This document shows, in pieces, positions 13,574-23,154 of a stretch of 64,000 nucleotides of DNA. The DNA comes from Gnetum montanum. Taxonomy: Eukaryota > Streptophyta > Gnetopsida > Gnetales > Gnetaceae. A program made the position numbers and the translations under genes. The stretch lies in assembly GCA_015680685.1 (NCBI GenBank), contig MNCI01035320.1, positions 39,580-103,579 on the forward strand. The letters are read 5' to 3'. The notes beneath the pieces are model-generated. The model was given only the letters and a program-made list of their open reading frames with translations, was not told the origin of the DNA and ran no database searches. How positions within the stretch are numbered: the stretch's first letter is position 1; the number at the start of each line of letters is the position of its first letter.

Positions 13574-14925
13574 CTTCCAAATATAATATAAAATAATAGG
13601 TCTAATAACTTTCCACAGAAAATTAAGATTAGTAGAAGTAATGTTCAAGAATCCGAATATGGCATCCTCTTGAGATAGCTTGTAGGATGGAAAAGCTTTA
13701 GAAGTCCCCTACCACACATGTTGAGCAAAGGGACATTGCCAAAACACATGGACAAAGTCATTTAGTCCACCACATAGAGGGCAAGTGGGATTAGGAATCC
13801 CAAGATATTCTAGACATTTTCCGATAGGAAGACCATGGTGGAGAAGACACCAAAGGAACTGCTTAATTTTGGGGAGGGTCGGAAGTTTCCAAATAAGTTG
13901 GAAGAGAGGGATCCAAAATGTTTCTGACTCTTGTTTGTGCCAATATTTATTGCAACGTTGAATGACTGCAGATGGGTCGTGCATGAGATGAAAGGGAACA
14001 GATGGCCGATAGGGAAGGAGTTTAACCCCATTAAGCCATTGAAGGCCATGAAAAAGGCTTTGCACTGTAACATCCAGGTGCCAGTGACCGTGGAGGAAAG
14101 AGTAAATCTGAACTAGGCAATGTTTCATTGCAGCCGACTCGCCATACAAAGTGTTAAACTCAACCCCTGAAATCCAACGACTAGCAAGCCTAAGACAATT
14201 CAAGGAAATGACACCTTTTCAATACCACGAGGTAGCCACCTTAGCATTTGTGATAGCAAGGGGAGCGGGTGACAGAGGTAACCACCACGGACACACTTTA
14301 GAGAGGATAGTAGGGTTGATTTTAACGTTAGTCCAGTCTATGTGAGTGTGTACAATTTGCCAGGCCCTCCAAATGCTTTTGAAAACATGAGATCCGGGAA
14401 GAATGATAGTGAGGGGGGAAAGAATCCAATTAACGAAATGGATGTCTTTCCAGAAGGGCTTATTTTTAGGAAAGGCTTGATGAAGCCTTAATTGGAGGAG
14501 GGTCCCTATAATATTTGAGGCATCTAAATGTTGTACCAACCACTTAGCAAACAGGGTAATTCCTTGCTTATAGGAGTTCAAAAGGCCTAAGCCATCCTTA
14601 TTCTTGGGGAGAAAAAATAGTCCAAGCGACACAATGAAAGTCTTTTTGAGAGTCCTTGGAGGACCACATAAAGTCACGGAATAACTGTTCTAGCTTCTGG
14701 TAGGCAGCTTGGGAGGGGGCCCAACACGAAGAGTAATACACATGGGTGGACGCGCATATGGACTTACAAACAAGGTATTTACCCGCAAGTGTGAGGGTTT
14801 TAGTTTTCCATTTGTCGAGTTTCTTTTGAATTCGATGAATAACTTGCTCCCAAAGGATAGATGTTGAGCCTCTAAATCGGAAAGGGTTTCCCAGAATCTT
14901 AATGATGTCTTGATCTTGAAGCATT
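13313..14925 (-). mobile_element. 5'-truncated LINE inserted in the RT of element A
   Basis: Comparison with element B (54,560-54,640) shows the RT of A running to 13,311, then resuming at about 14,926 with the block aaatgttgcaaaggcattg. Everything between is foreign to the LTR element. The left part of the insert (the LINE 3' end) falls in the N gap. The insertion keeps the same minus orientation. Truncation of the 5' end is normal for LINEs, which copy from the 3' end. Confidence 0.85.
13709..14915 (-). pseudogene. LINE (L1-type) reverse transcriptase C-terminal part with zf-RVT domain
   Basis: In order on the minus strand: an RT palm/thumb remnant at 14,600-14,915 (KILGNPFRF, WEQVIHRIQKKLDKWK, LAGKYLVCKSI, VYYSSCWAPS); a linker at 14,219-14,677 (KNKDGLGLLN, NKPFWKDI); and the zinc-finger zf-RVT region at 13,709-14,203 (FLWCLLHHGLPIG, CPLCGG, HVFWQCPFAQHVW). 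This order is typical of plant L1 ORF2. The three segments are in different frames, so at least two frameshifts exist. The N-terminal endonuclease and the catalytic RT motif are absent. The last in-frame codons at the right edge (14,926-14,948) are host gypsy sequence read through by chance. Confidence 0.85.
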
Positions 14926-15300
14926 GAAATGTTGCAAAGGCATTGCATAGACTGAATGACATCTTACAATATGCAAAAGTCCCACAGGGACTCGTGAATG
15001 TTGTCTTGTCCTAATGTTCTAGCACAATTTGAATTTGGTTATAGCCACTATAACCATCGAAGAAGCTATAATAACAATGCCTAGATATGGTGTCTAATAC
15101 TTGATCCACAAATGGCAAAGGAAAATGATCTTTAAATGTTACCATATTTAATAGCCTAAAGTCAATGCAGACTTGGCATTTTCCACCTTTCTTTGGCACA
15201 ATTACGAGTGGGCTAACCAACTTACTATCCACGATGGAATAGATGAACCCCACCTTGAGAAGTTATTCAATTTCCTCTTTGATGATCTACATCAATTTTG
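14926..15300 (-). pseudogene. RT N-terminal part of element A
   Basis: The minus-strand frame 15,011-15,253 contains SPLVIVPKKGGKCQVCIDFR, LLNMVTFKDHFPLPFVDQVL and a following DGYSGYNQI. These are the fingers/palm motifs of Ty3/gypsy RT. The initial catalytic Asp falls in the FFDGYSGYNQ block and is kept. A stop or frameshift then leads to the LINE insertion point. The matching part of B is at 54,609-54,900. Confidence 0.8.
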
Positions 15301-15449
15301 GATTCAACCACCTCTACAACTACCTTCTAAGCTTTATGGTTAGGTTGATGTTAATTCAATGTTGGCATATCCTTGGATCAATTCTTATTAGCTTTGGATA
15401 TGACGAAGAAAAAGCTATTGGACCACTTGTTAACTACCTTTAACAACTT

Positions 15450-16250
15450 TTCTTTTTTTTAGGAGTAAGTTTAGCATTAATTATGACTAGTATGCCATTT
15501 TTTAGAAATGCATATTCCATATTGGCCGGTAAAGTTTTTAGCTCCAAAAGCTCCTGCTTGAAGTTATTAGGGATTTCCAATTCTCCCCAACAAGTATCAT
15601 CATCTTTGTCAAAGAGTTGGAAATGAACTTATTCAATTTTGTCCATGCCTTTAACATAAATACATGTTAGGCTCTCAATTGGTTCCATACATAATGTGTT
15701 GCTATCTAAGTCAGCTATCAGCTACTGGGTGCCCTTCTATTTTATCGTTGGTATGTACATACACCTTTAAATATTGATTTCTTATGCACATTGATTACAT
15801 GCTTTAATGTATGTACTTTTGATGAACCAAATCTTTTGCATGGAATTGCACACGTTATCACTATATGTGATACATGGAATACATTTCTTCTCTATTTTGT
15901 CCAATTCATTTTCTTTGGATATTTCTAGAGATAGGTCCCTTATGCCCATATGTGCATTAACTATGCTTAACCAAGCTTTTCCCATAATGATGGGGAAGTC
16001 ACTTTTGCAATTTTTAAACTTGATCACTAAAAAAGTAGTAGGACAAGACCACCCACAAACTATGTTCACAATGTCCTCTACTAATCCTAGAGGGATAGTA
16101 ATTAACTAATCTTCCAATTGTACATAGATTTTGTTATTCTTGAGACGTGGTAGGTTCCAAGCCTTGTACATGTCATGGGAGATGAAATTTAACTCTAGAA
16201 CCAGAGTCAAGAAGAGCCTTGGATGGCTCATGTCCAATGGTTTGCAAGTA
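15450..16250 (-). pseudogene. Aspartic protease region of element A
   Basis: On the minus strand near 16,190 the sequence reads KALLDSGSRVKF, the retropepsin active-site motif with D-S-G. At 15,900-16,030 it reads FPIIMGKAWLSIVNAHMGIRD, the flap-to-end block shared with B (55,580-55,690). A linker with scattered stops leads into RT. B has lost the D-S-G part by an internal deletion. Confidence 0.7.
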
Positions 16251-16299
16251 AATGAAATGGACTTCCTAGGTTAGATCTTTTTATGGGAAGATTGCCAGC

Positions 16300-16860
16300 T
16301 TTGATCTAGTTGGAAATGGCATGAGTTAGCATTACAATGGGAATTCAAGATGGCACTTGGTCTGAAAGGCACTCAAAGGTATTTGATGTAGAGGATGAGA
16401 GGATTGGAGATGTAAGACAATCAACTGCACTAGATTATGAGGGTTGAAGAGGACTACTAGGTTGGAAGAAGGGTCTTTTCTTGAATCGATTGTCTAATCA
16501 ACTTAGCTAGAATGTCAGTTATGAATGTACAACCCTCATAACATTCTATTGTTGTATTTGTGGAGAAATCTCACCCTACATGGATGGAGCAAGAAGGAAC
16601 TAGGTTGAAGGTGGAGGTGTGTGTGCAAACGAATGTAGAGGATGGTATGGTTATGGGTTTTCCCCTCGAGTAGATGATGAATGTGTTTAGTGGTACTTTG
16701 GAGGGTAATAGTGATGTTGACAAGAGGTATGACTTGTAGAAAGGTGAGATAAGTGTTGATGCCAACATAGCCCATGTTAGACATAGGGCCATGATCAAGG
16801 CACATGTAGGTCATTATAGTTCCAAAGTATTTAAAATACATAGATCTATTGGAATTTCAA
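16300..16860 (-). pseudogene. Probable gag C-terminal tail of element A
   Basis: The minus-strand frames at 16,536-16,841 are rich in His, Thr, Tyr and Pro, like the tail of gag in element E (34,264-34,950). No zinc knuckle or gag core is recognisable. Homology to other copies fades by about 16,860, which I take as the truncated end of A. This is an inference by position. Confidence 0.35.
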
Positions 16861-17620
16861 TATACCTTAATGCATATCAAGATTAACCTGACACTAAAGT
16901 AGACATGTCCTAATTCATTCCAAGAAATTACAACTTAAGCTATTATAACACTAGAAGAGTATATGTCACCTATGGTTGAAGTGCTTTCTACTATAAAGTT
17001 TAATAATTGATGAGATAAAAATTAATTAAAAAGCAGACATCAGCTAAAAACTCTTCTTACAAGTCTAATTTTTAGAAGCATCATTGATACTCACCAAACT
17101 ACATTTATCATATACTTGTAATTTCACCATGCAAGAACATAGGAGAAACACAAGCTTTATGTTTTGGAGATGAGTTGCATTTTTAGTTCATATGCAAACC
17201 TCACAATGAAAAAGAAAGATACCATTGGAAAGAGTATCATAATAAACTTGGCAAATCCTAATGGCAATGGACATGACATCCAAGGTCAAAGGATAAATAA
17301 ATAAATTCAACCATCCAACAAAGTTTCCAAGAGCATAATCTAATGTGGAGTTTAGCACACTAAGTTTTATATATCTTTTATTTTGTACCCAAAGTGGTAA
17401 CTGATAAATGGCACTAAAATTTGTTGGAAATGGAAAGTGTTGGCACATTGGGCCATTTCATGGAACAAAAAAAGTAGAGATACTGAATCCCTACCATGAG
17501 TGTTCACCCATACCTCATTTGACGGTTTATCAAGTTCATTTGGTTCATCATACACAAGAGGAAACTATCTAGTTTCTAGAGGATCATGAGAGGTAGAAGT
17601 TATATCCTTTATAATTAATG
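16861..17620. other. Unassigned sequence between element A and the gene-like island
   Basis: A minus-strand frame at 17,188-17,448 has a hydrophobic stretch (WLNLFIYPLTLDVMSIAI), but no family is recognised and there is no support for expression. A short piece around 16,745-16,790 (catgttagacatagggcc) resembles 23,238-23,265, suggesting an unnamed dispersed repeat. Confidence 0.4.
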
Positions 17621-17624
17621 AATC

Positions 17625-17965
17625 TCAAATTTTAATCTCCGATTGTCTTAACAAAACATTCAATCTTTCTATTTCCTTCCTATTTGACGATGCTAACACC
17701 AATACCAAAGCTAAAGGTAACGTTTCCAATAGATATAGCTTTGGCACCNTAACACCAATACCAAAGCTAAAGGTAACGTTTCCCATAGATATAGCTTTGG
17801 CACCTTTTCTACGAAATGCACCTTTGGAGCCTTCACCTAAATCCAGCTTAGGAAGAGGCAGGAACCAGTTGCGAAGTAAGCATACTCTATAGTCCATTTT
17901 GTCTGCAGAGGGATCTGCAAAATCGACCGACAATCTAGGATTGTTGCTGGGAAGTTGCAAAAACA
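17625..17965 (-). pseudogene. Possible exon of a POLAR-like protein, frame-disrupted
   Basis: The minus-strand translation runs from a potential splice acceptor (ttcccag, 17,950s). It contains a basic/aromatic segment (LLRNWFLPLPKLDLGEGSKG), then GNVTFSFGIGV, and in another frame ASSNRKEIERLNVLLRQSE. A hydrophobic G-rich turn followed by a helix of this type recalls the stomatal-lineage POLAR-like family of plants. That is a resemblance only. A 55-bp sequence is repeated on both sides of a single N inside the frame; collapsing it leaves the two halves out of frame. It could be a real exon with an assembly error, or a pseudogene. Confidence 0.3.
17694..17804. repeat. 55-bp direct duplication around a single N
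   Basis: The segment 17,694-17,748 is repeated at 17,750-17,804 with one visible mismatch (tttccaatag against tttcccatag), separated by one N at 17,749. It looks like an unmerged overlap between two contigs. Confidence 0.85.
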
Positions 17966-18332
17966 ACAGATTCACGACACAAAACCATCGCTAACAACAA
18001 GAGGCCTCCAAAAGGACTATAGCGTTGGCGAAGTGAACATCGCACTGGGCACAGGCTTGTCCAAACCCTGGCCCTCATGCCAGGGCAACTTCCACGGAGT
18101 AAGCAGGGCCACCAGACAAATCTCCAATGACGACATTGGCCTGTTGTTATTCACTCGAAGACCAAAGAACCTGTTTCTGTACCATTTTTCAACAAAAAAC
18201 TCAACCCTCACCACGTCCGGTGTAGGTGATGGTGACATCGAAGAAGCCTCCAAAAATTTCACAGTGAGCACGAGCATTTCTAGATTTTGAACCAGAAATT
18301 GGCATTGCTATTTCAGAGAAGGATCTTAGGGC

Positions 18333-18482
18333 GCTACTGTTGCTGTCATTGCCGCTTTCGCAATGGGAATGGGGCTACTACTTTTGCTGCATTTGAAGGT
18401 TCTTAAACGTGTACGTAGAATCAGCGGCAATGATGAGCATCCAAAAATCCATGTTCCTGTGAGTTCATCAAAGGTGAATTGA
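18333..18482 (+). CDS. Short open stretch with membrane segment, possible terminal exon
   Basis: There are 49 codons plus a stop on the plus strand. The translation begins with a hydrophobic helix (ATVAVIAAFAMGMGLLLLL), followed by a basic segment (LKVLKRVRR) and a polar end finishing SSSKVN. An in-frame stop precedes it, but gatcttag at 18,322-18,329 could be a splice acceptor. No family was recognised. The amino-acid pattern looks more protein-like than the surrounding sequence, but there is no independent support. Confidence 0.3.
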   Translation, partial: ATVAVIAAFAMGMGLLLLLHLKVLKRVRRISGNDEHPKIHVPVSSSKVN

Positions 18483-18524
18483 TCGATTGATTTCGCTTAG
18501 CTTCGTAGCAGTGACATTTCTCAG

Positions 18525-18800
18525 TCAGTGCGCCAATTCGATCTCTTCTATGCTTGGCCAATTTCTGCTTCTTCTTCTATTATCCATGTATTGATAATAT
18601 CTGAAGCAAAGGCAGGACAAGGCAAGGTGGGACAGCATAACAGCAAAGGTTACAACAGCCGCAGTTCTTTCTAGAACACATGGCAACATTACTGAATGCA
18701 GTGGCAGAGCCTTCTTTCGCGGTGGAAGTTGATATACGGTTCTAGGAGGGAAGAATAATTTGAGACTATTTGCCAGCAGTTCCAAGCCTGACGCCTTCAC
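18525..18800 (-). CDS. Hypothetical ORF with one hydrophobic segment
   Basis: A 91-residue frame on the minus strand. It starts MKASGLELL, has a basic middle and a hydrophobic stretch near residues 46-66 (AAVVTFAVMLSHLALSC), then an Arg-rich end. It belongs to the same relatively GC-rich island as 17.6-18.5 kb. No domain was recognised and it may be a chance frame. Confidence 0.2.
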   Translation of the reverse strand: MKASGLELLANSLKLFFPPRTVYQLPPRKKALPLHSVMLPCVLERTAAVVTFAVMLSHLALSCLCFRYYQYMDNRRRSRNWPSIEEIELAH

Positions 18801-19101
18801 ATTTGTAGATGTTCTAACGGCGCCAAGAAGTCAGCAGCAAATTTTACACATTTAAAATACAAATTTACAAGGATCAGCTTTCTTCATCAACCATACAGCC
18901 ACTAACACCAATGTCTACACTAAGGTGGATGCTAAATTACTTTTATGAGAATTACTAGGGCTTAATGAAATTTAGTAATTAAAATCCTAAATAAAATAAT
19001 TAAAATAAATTGGAGATCTTTTATTTATTTATTTTTTAAAAATTATTATTATATAGGCTATTGCTTACAAAAGAAATATTTGTAATATTTACACATGCCA
19101 A

Positions 19102-20206
19102 TGTTAGCATGATTTTCTCCTAAACTTTATGTATAAGTTACAACTTCCTAACTTGTTGGACAAGTAATGTCTCCTAACTCGTTGGGCAAGTTATAACTTC
19201 CTTACTTGGGAGAAAAGTTAGCAAATATATTTTGGAATATATAACTACCTTTGAACCCTATAAAAAGGCTTCAGGGGTTAAGGGAGGAAAATAACACACA
19301 CTTTAGAGGACTACTAGCTCTCACTTGGAGACACACTTTGGGTCTTGAAAAGAGCATTGTAAAGAAGAAATTGTGAAACATTGCTTGTAAGATGATTTGT
19401 TAAAGAAAATATTTCAACCTCTTTGTCATAGTCCTGTGAGTTATGCTTATTATTTTTTATTTTGTTTAAATTGTTTAGCTAGTGGTTTATGTAGTATCAT
19501 GCTTGGCAAGTAATTTTGGGATTTTTATATTGCTCTTATTGTTCTCGTTGCATAATAGAAGATTTCTATTAAAATTTTGCCATAAAAATACTTTTGTTTG
19601 AAAGCCTTAAGAGCATTTTAGTAGTAAATTTTTTTATTGTGCAATGTATAAGAACCCCTATTAAGATTGTTGTAAGAGTTCCTCTGCATGTAGTCATGCC
19701 GTTGATGATTCAATAGTCAAGAGGGTTCAGAAAATCTTTGGTATTTTGATAGGACCAGAATAGCTTCTTTTATCTTTAAAGTGAATCTCTGTGGTATTTC
19801 AATAAAACATTGTCGAGTCTTTTGAAGGTTTTGTTGAATGCAATTTTTGACATCCATTATCTAGCCAAAATGGAGTCTCGTATGTGATAGTTTACGCAGC
19901 AAAGTTTTGGGTAGCATAATAGGATTGTCTTGAAGAAATTGCTTATTTGAGCCTTGGAAGTTTGAACAATTCGTAGTTATTGAATTTGGGATAGCTTTAT
20001 TGTGAAGTGTTTACTTGTATCATTTTACCTTGTTTAAACATTTAAGATCTTTACACAAATCTGCTTTCTTTTTCTCTTCTGTCTATTTCCATTGAATCTC
20101 GCTCTATTTCTTGTTTTCTTGTGAAACTATCTCTTTCTTTGGGGAAAATTAGAAGTAGATTCGTAGAGTTGTGCTCAAATGTTTTTGCAAAATTTTATTT
20201 GTTACA
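19102..20206 (+). repeat. Possible copia-type LTR (solo or 5' LTR)
   Basis: The segment starts TGTTAGCATG and ends GTTACA. A TATA box (CTATAAAAAG) lies at 19,258-19,267, about 155 bp in. Upstream of it are three degenerate copies of taacttgttggacaagt (19,150-19,215). Directly after the end, aggtattataaggacc at about 20,210 resembles the initiator-Met primer-binding site TGGTATCAGAGCC. No gag or pol follows. The boundaries are inferred from motifs, with no second copy to align. Confidence 0.4.
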
Positions 20207-20914
20207 AGTAGGTATTATAAGGACCGCATAGACTAGGCAATTGAACAAAATAGGAATTCTCAACAACTCACAGTACTTGGCAAAGTTGGCTAAATCTCTT
20301 TTAGATAAGTCATTTGTAGTTTACACACAACGCAATCGTTTCATTTTTCACAACCGCACACTGCAACAGCACACACACATGCTCACATTAACTACTAAGT
20401 CTATTTGGAGGTATCTGGGCCTTAGTGTTGCCAGAGACCAGCAAGCGCCTAAATCCTGTTCGAGGACACTCATTAGCAGTCACGTCCCAAATAGTTGCCA
20501 ACAGAAAGACAAATAGACCGAACATATTGTACCATTTAGCAGTAGTATCATGTTTTCTTACTAGTTAAGCAACCTTAGCTTTTGTAAACTTTCAAACTAG
20601 GCTTTCACATCATAATCATTATTATCTTTAATGCACATCTAATAATTTCATCAATCACCAACTCACAAAGGCCTAATCATCAAGTTCCTGACAATGAAGG
20701 ATGGACAAATACATGTTTCCTCTCTCCAATAGCATGGACGAATGGCTAGTTCTATCAAAAAAATGGTAGTGCAACAGTGACACCAAAATGGCATCAACAT
20801 CATTTTTTTTGTTCTTTGTTTCTCTTCTTTCAAACAGTAGACATCCTCTCCCAATAGAGAATCAGTGATTAATGCCACAAAAAGTGGTAGATGGTGGTAT
20901 CTTTCTTTGATGTA
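20207..20914. other. Unassigned sequence
   Basis: The frame 20,241-20,516 on the plus strand has no recognisable motif. It could be the internal start of the element whose LTR precedes it, but no gag signature is visible. Confidence 0.35.
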
Positions 20915-21391
20915 TGGATGACATGCAGATGGTGGTGGTGGCCACATCAAGATAGCAAACAACTTTACAATTCTATTTTCTCACTCTTGTGTACGGAGAC
21001 GTGAAAATGAAAGGTGATGCTAGTAGTCATGTTTCTCCCTTGATCCACATGACATACGTGGAATCCATCTTCCCTTTCCCTCATCCACTGAAAGTTATGA
21101 GCAGTGTTATGGTAGCATCCACAATGGACTAGCAATGATAAGAAATAGTGAGACCAAGGAATATTTGCATTTTTATTTTAGATTACTTATTGTACTCTTA
21201 AAGATTGCACAAACGTTTAATTTAAATTTTCAATTATTTTATTTGGTTCATTATTTTCAAAAACGTCACATAGCCCTCTTCAGCTAAGATTATTCCCAGG
21301 TTTCTATACCCATAAGGGAGGCACCCTATGCGATAGTCTCTTAAAATAAGTTTTTTCAAATGTTGGCGTGTTCAAAATTTATACATCAACA
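20915..21391 (+). repeat. Left arm (LTR, plus orientation) of the inverted pair
   Basis: It runs from TGGATGAC to CATCAACA. It is followed at 21,398 by a primer-binding-site-like tggcactagaaggaggg. The arm is about 477 bp long and pairs with 22,673-23,154 in inverted orientation. Confidence 0.65.
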
Positions 21392-22027
21392 CCTTTTTGG
21401 CACTAGAAGGAGGGCCTTCTCCCATGTTTTGTTTTCAGCTCTTTTTGTCATTTTGTTGTGATCATTTTGTTTCTTGATTTGGATTTTGAACTTGTTAAAT
21501 TTTTATAAAAATCTATCTTTAGACCTTTAATTTATATGCTTCCCATTTTCTCAAAATTATTGTTGCCCAAATATTTCTAGTTCCATTTTTGAATTTGGGT
21601 TTTTGGTAATCCATACCTAAGTCCTGACTTTGGTAAGGTAGTTTTAATTATTCAATTTAAAATTTATTTTTTAAAAAATTGTTTTCCTTTTAAATTTTAA
21701 GCCTTGAGTTTTGTTTTTTTAAAAAAATCATTTTTAATAGCATATTTTAGTATTTTCTATCTTTTGTAAAATTTTTTTCTTTTTAAATATTACACATTTT
21801 AGTGTTATTTTTAAAATAATATTTTATTATCCCAATATCTAATTCTTGTACTCAATCTTATAGTTTACTTTAACATTTATAATATGAAATTCTTATTTTA
21901 TGAGCACACCTCCTAACAATAATTACTTACCCCTGCTCCAAACCAACCAATCACCCATCTCTTTGTGTTAAGAAAACAACAAGCTTCACATTTTTCAAGT
22001 TATATTCTTAGGAAAACTTAGACTAGG

Positions 22028-22560
22028 ATGGTAGCCCATCAATCCCTGACTCTCTTGGTGAGAAATCTCTTTAACTTTACTAACAACCATGACAACCCAA
22101 AATCCCTCCAGGACATAAACCTATTCTTTGATCTAACAACCCCTACAATTGATGCTCGCCAACACATACAATGTTTCAAAACCTTACTAGGAAAGCACAA
22201 CATTGTACAAAACGATGTGGCATGTAGGATGTTTGTCACAACATTTAAGACTAAAGCAATCTAATGGTTTTTGATGCTCTCTAATGCCTTCATTAACTCA
22301 TGGCAAGAATTCAAAAAGAAGTCTTTGATTCATTTTGACAAATTCACAAGCCTTGCCATTGCATCAAATAACTTTACCATCCGAAGAAAGCTACCTAGGA
22401 AGAATGTTAAGGATTACACAATCTTAAATTCCTTCATCAACTTGCCTATGTGCCAAATGAGATGCGACCACAACCTGATGGTATCCTCAACTTCTACCTC
22501 TCTACCATCAACCCATTCTTTGTTTATATCATCAAATCTAATCCCAACATAATAGAAATA
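22028..22560 (+). pseudogene. Gag fragment of an LTR retrotransposon
   Basis: The frame 22,028-22,261 reads ARQHIQCFKTLLGKH, then DVACRMFVTTFKTKAI, a stop, and on to 22,552 with LMLSNAFINSWQEFKKKSLI. The pattern of an aromatic residue, a Leu-rich helix, then F...T...A..W and sW.eF is that of the retrotransposon gag domain. One in-frame stop splits the domain. It is the only coding remnant between the inverted LTRs and reads away from the left one. Confidence 0.65.
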
Positions 22561-22672
22561 TAGCTAAAGTCTTTGTGTTCGAACAAATAATCCTGATGAA
22601 TAGCATACAAATCCAATTTGGAATTATGAGTATTGGTAATGCTATGCCTTAGAATCTATCCACCAAAAACGA

Positions 22673-23154
22673 TGTTGATGCATAAATTTTGAACACACCA
22701 ATACCTAGAAAAACTTGTTTTAGGAGACTATCATTTAGGGCACCTCTATGGGTATGAAAACCTGATAATAGTTTCAACCGAAGAGGGCTATGTGATGTTT
22801 TTGAAAACAATGAACCAAGTAAAATAATTGAAAATTTAAATGGAATATTTGTGCAATTTTTAAGAGTATAATAAGTAATCCAAAATAAAAATGCAAATAT
22901 TCCCTGATTTTGTTGCCACCTATCGTTGCTGCTGGTCCGTTGTGGATGCTATCAAAACGCTACTCATAGTTGTTAGTGGATGAGGAAAAAGGAAGATGGA
23001 TCTCATGTATGTCACATAAACCGAGGGAGAAACGTGACTGCTAGCATCACTTTTCGTTTTCACATCTCCGTGCCCAAGAGCAAGAATATAGAACTTTAAA
23101 AGTTATATGCCCCCTTGATGTGGCCACCACCATCATTTACACGTCCGTCATCCA
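22673..23154 (-). repeat. Right arm (LTR, minus orientation) of the inverted pair
   Basis: On the minus strand it runs TGGATGAC to CATCAACA, followed by tttttggtggatagattc, a decayed counterpart of the left primer-binding site. The arm is about 482 bp long. Confidence 0.65.

Larger units (their letters stand above)
4864..16860 (-). mobile_element. Element A: Athila-like Ty3/gypsy LTR retrotransposon, decayed
   Basis: The order read on the minus strand is gag tail, protease, RT, RNase H, integrase, a long non-coding spacer, a third ORF, polypurine tract and 3' LTR. The RT active-site box reads FMDDFS, which is typical of the Athila branch, and the extra ORF lies where Athila elements carry one. 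Element B at 47.4-58.4 kb is a second copy, collinear over most of the internal region, which confirms the structure. No 5' LTR or gag core was found at the right end, so A seems truncated near 16.9 kb. A LINE interrupts the RT. All coding parts contain many stops and frameshifts. Confidence 0.8.
20915..23154. mobile_element. Inverted pair of ~480-bp LTRs around a gag fragment
   Basis: The segments 20,915-21,391 and 22,673-23,154 are diverged reverse complements along their whole length. Shared landmarks include catagccctcttc/gaagagggctatg and ccacatcaag/cttgatgtgg. Each outer end reads TGGATGAC and each inner end CATCAACA. Just inside the left copy is ttggcactagaaggaggg, which looks like a primer-binding site; the right copy has a decayed version. 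So two 5' ends face each other head to head with 1.28 kb between. A normal LTR element has direct repeats, so this is a rearranged or dimeric structure. Confidence 0.7.

Noticed and set aside
13217-13648. Open frames spanning the first N gap on both strands
   Set aside because: They are open only because N codons are read as X; there is no real coding sequence.
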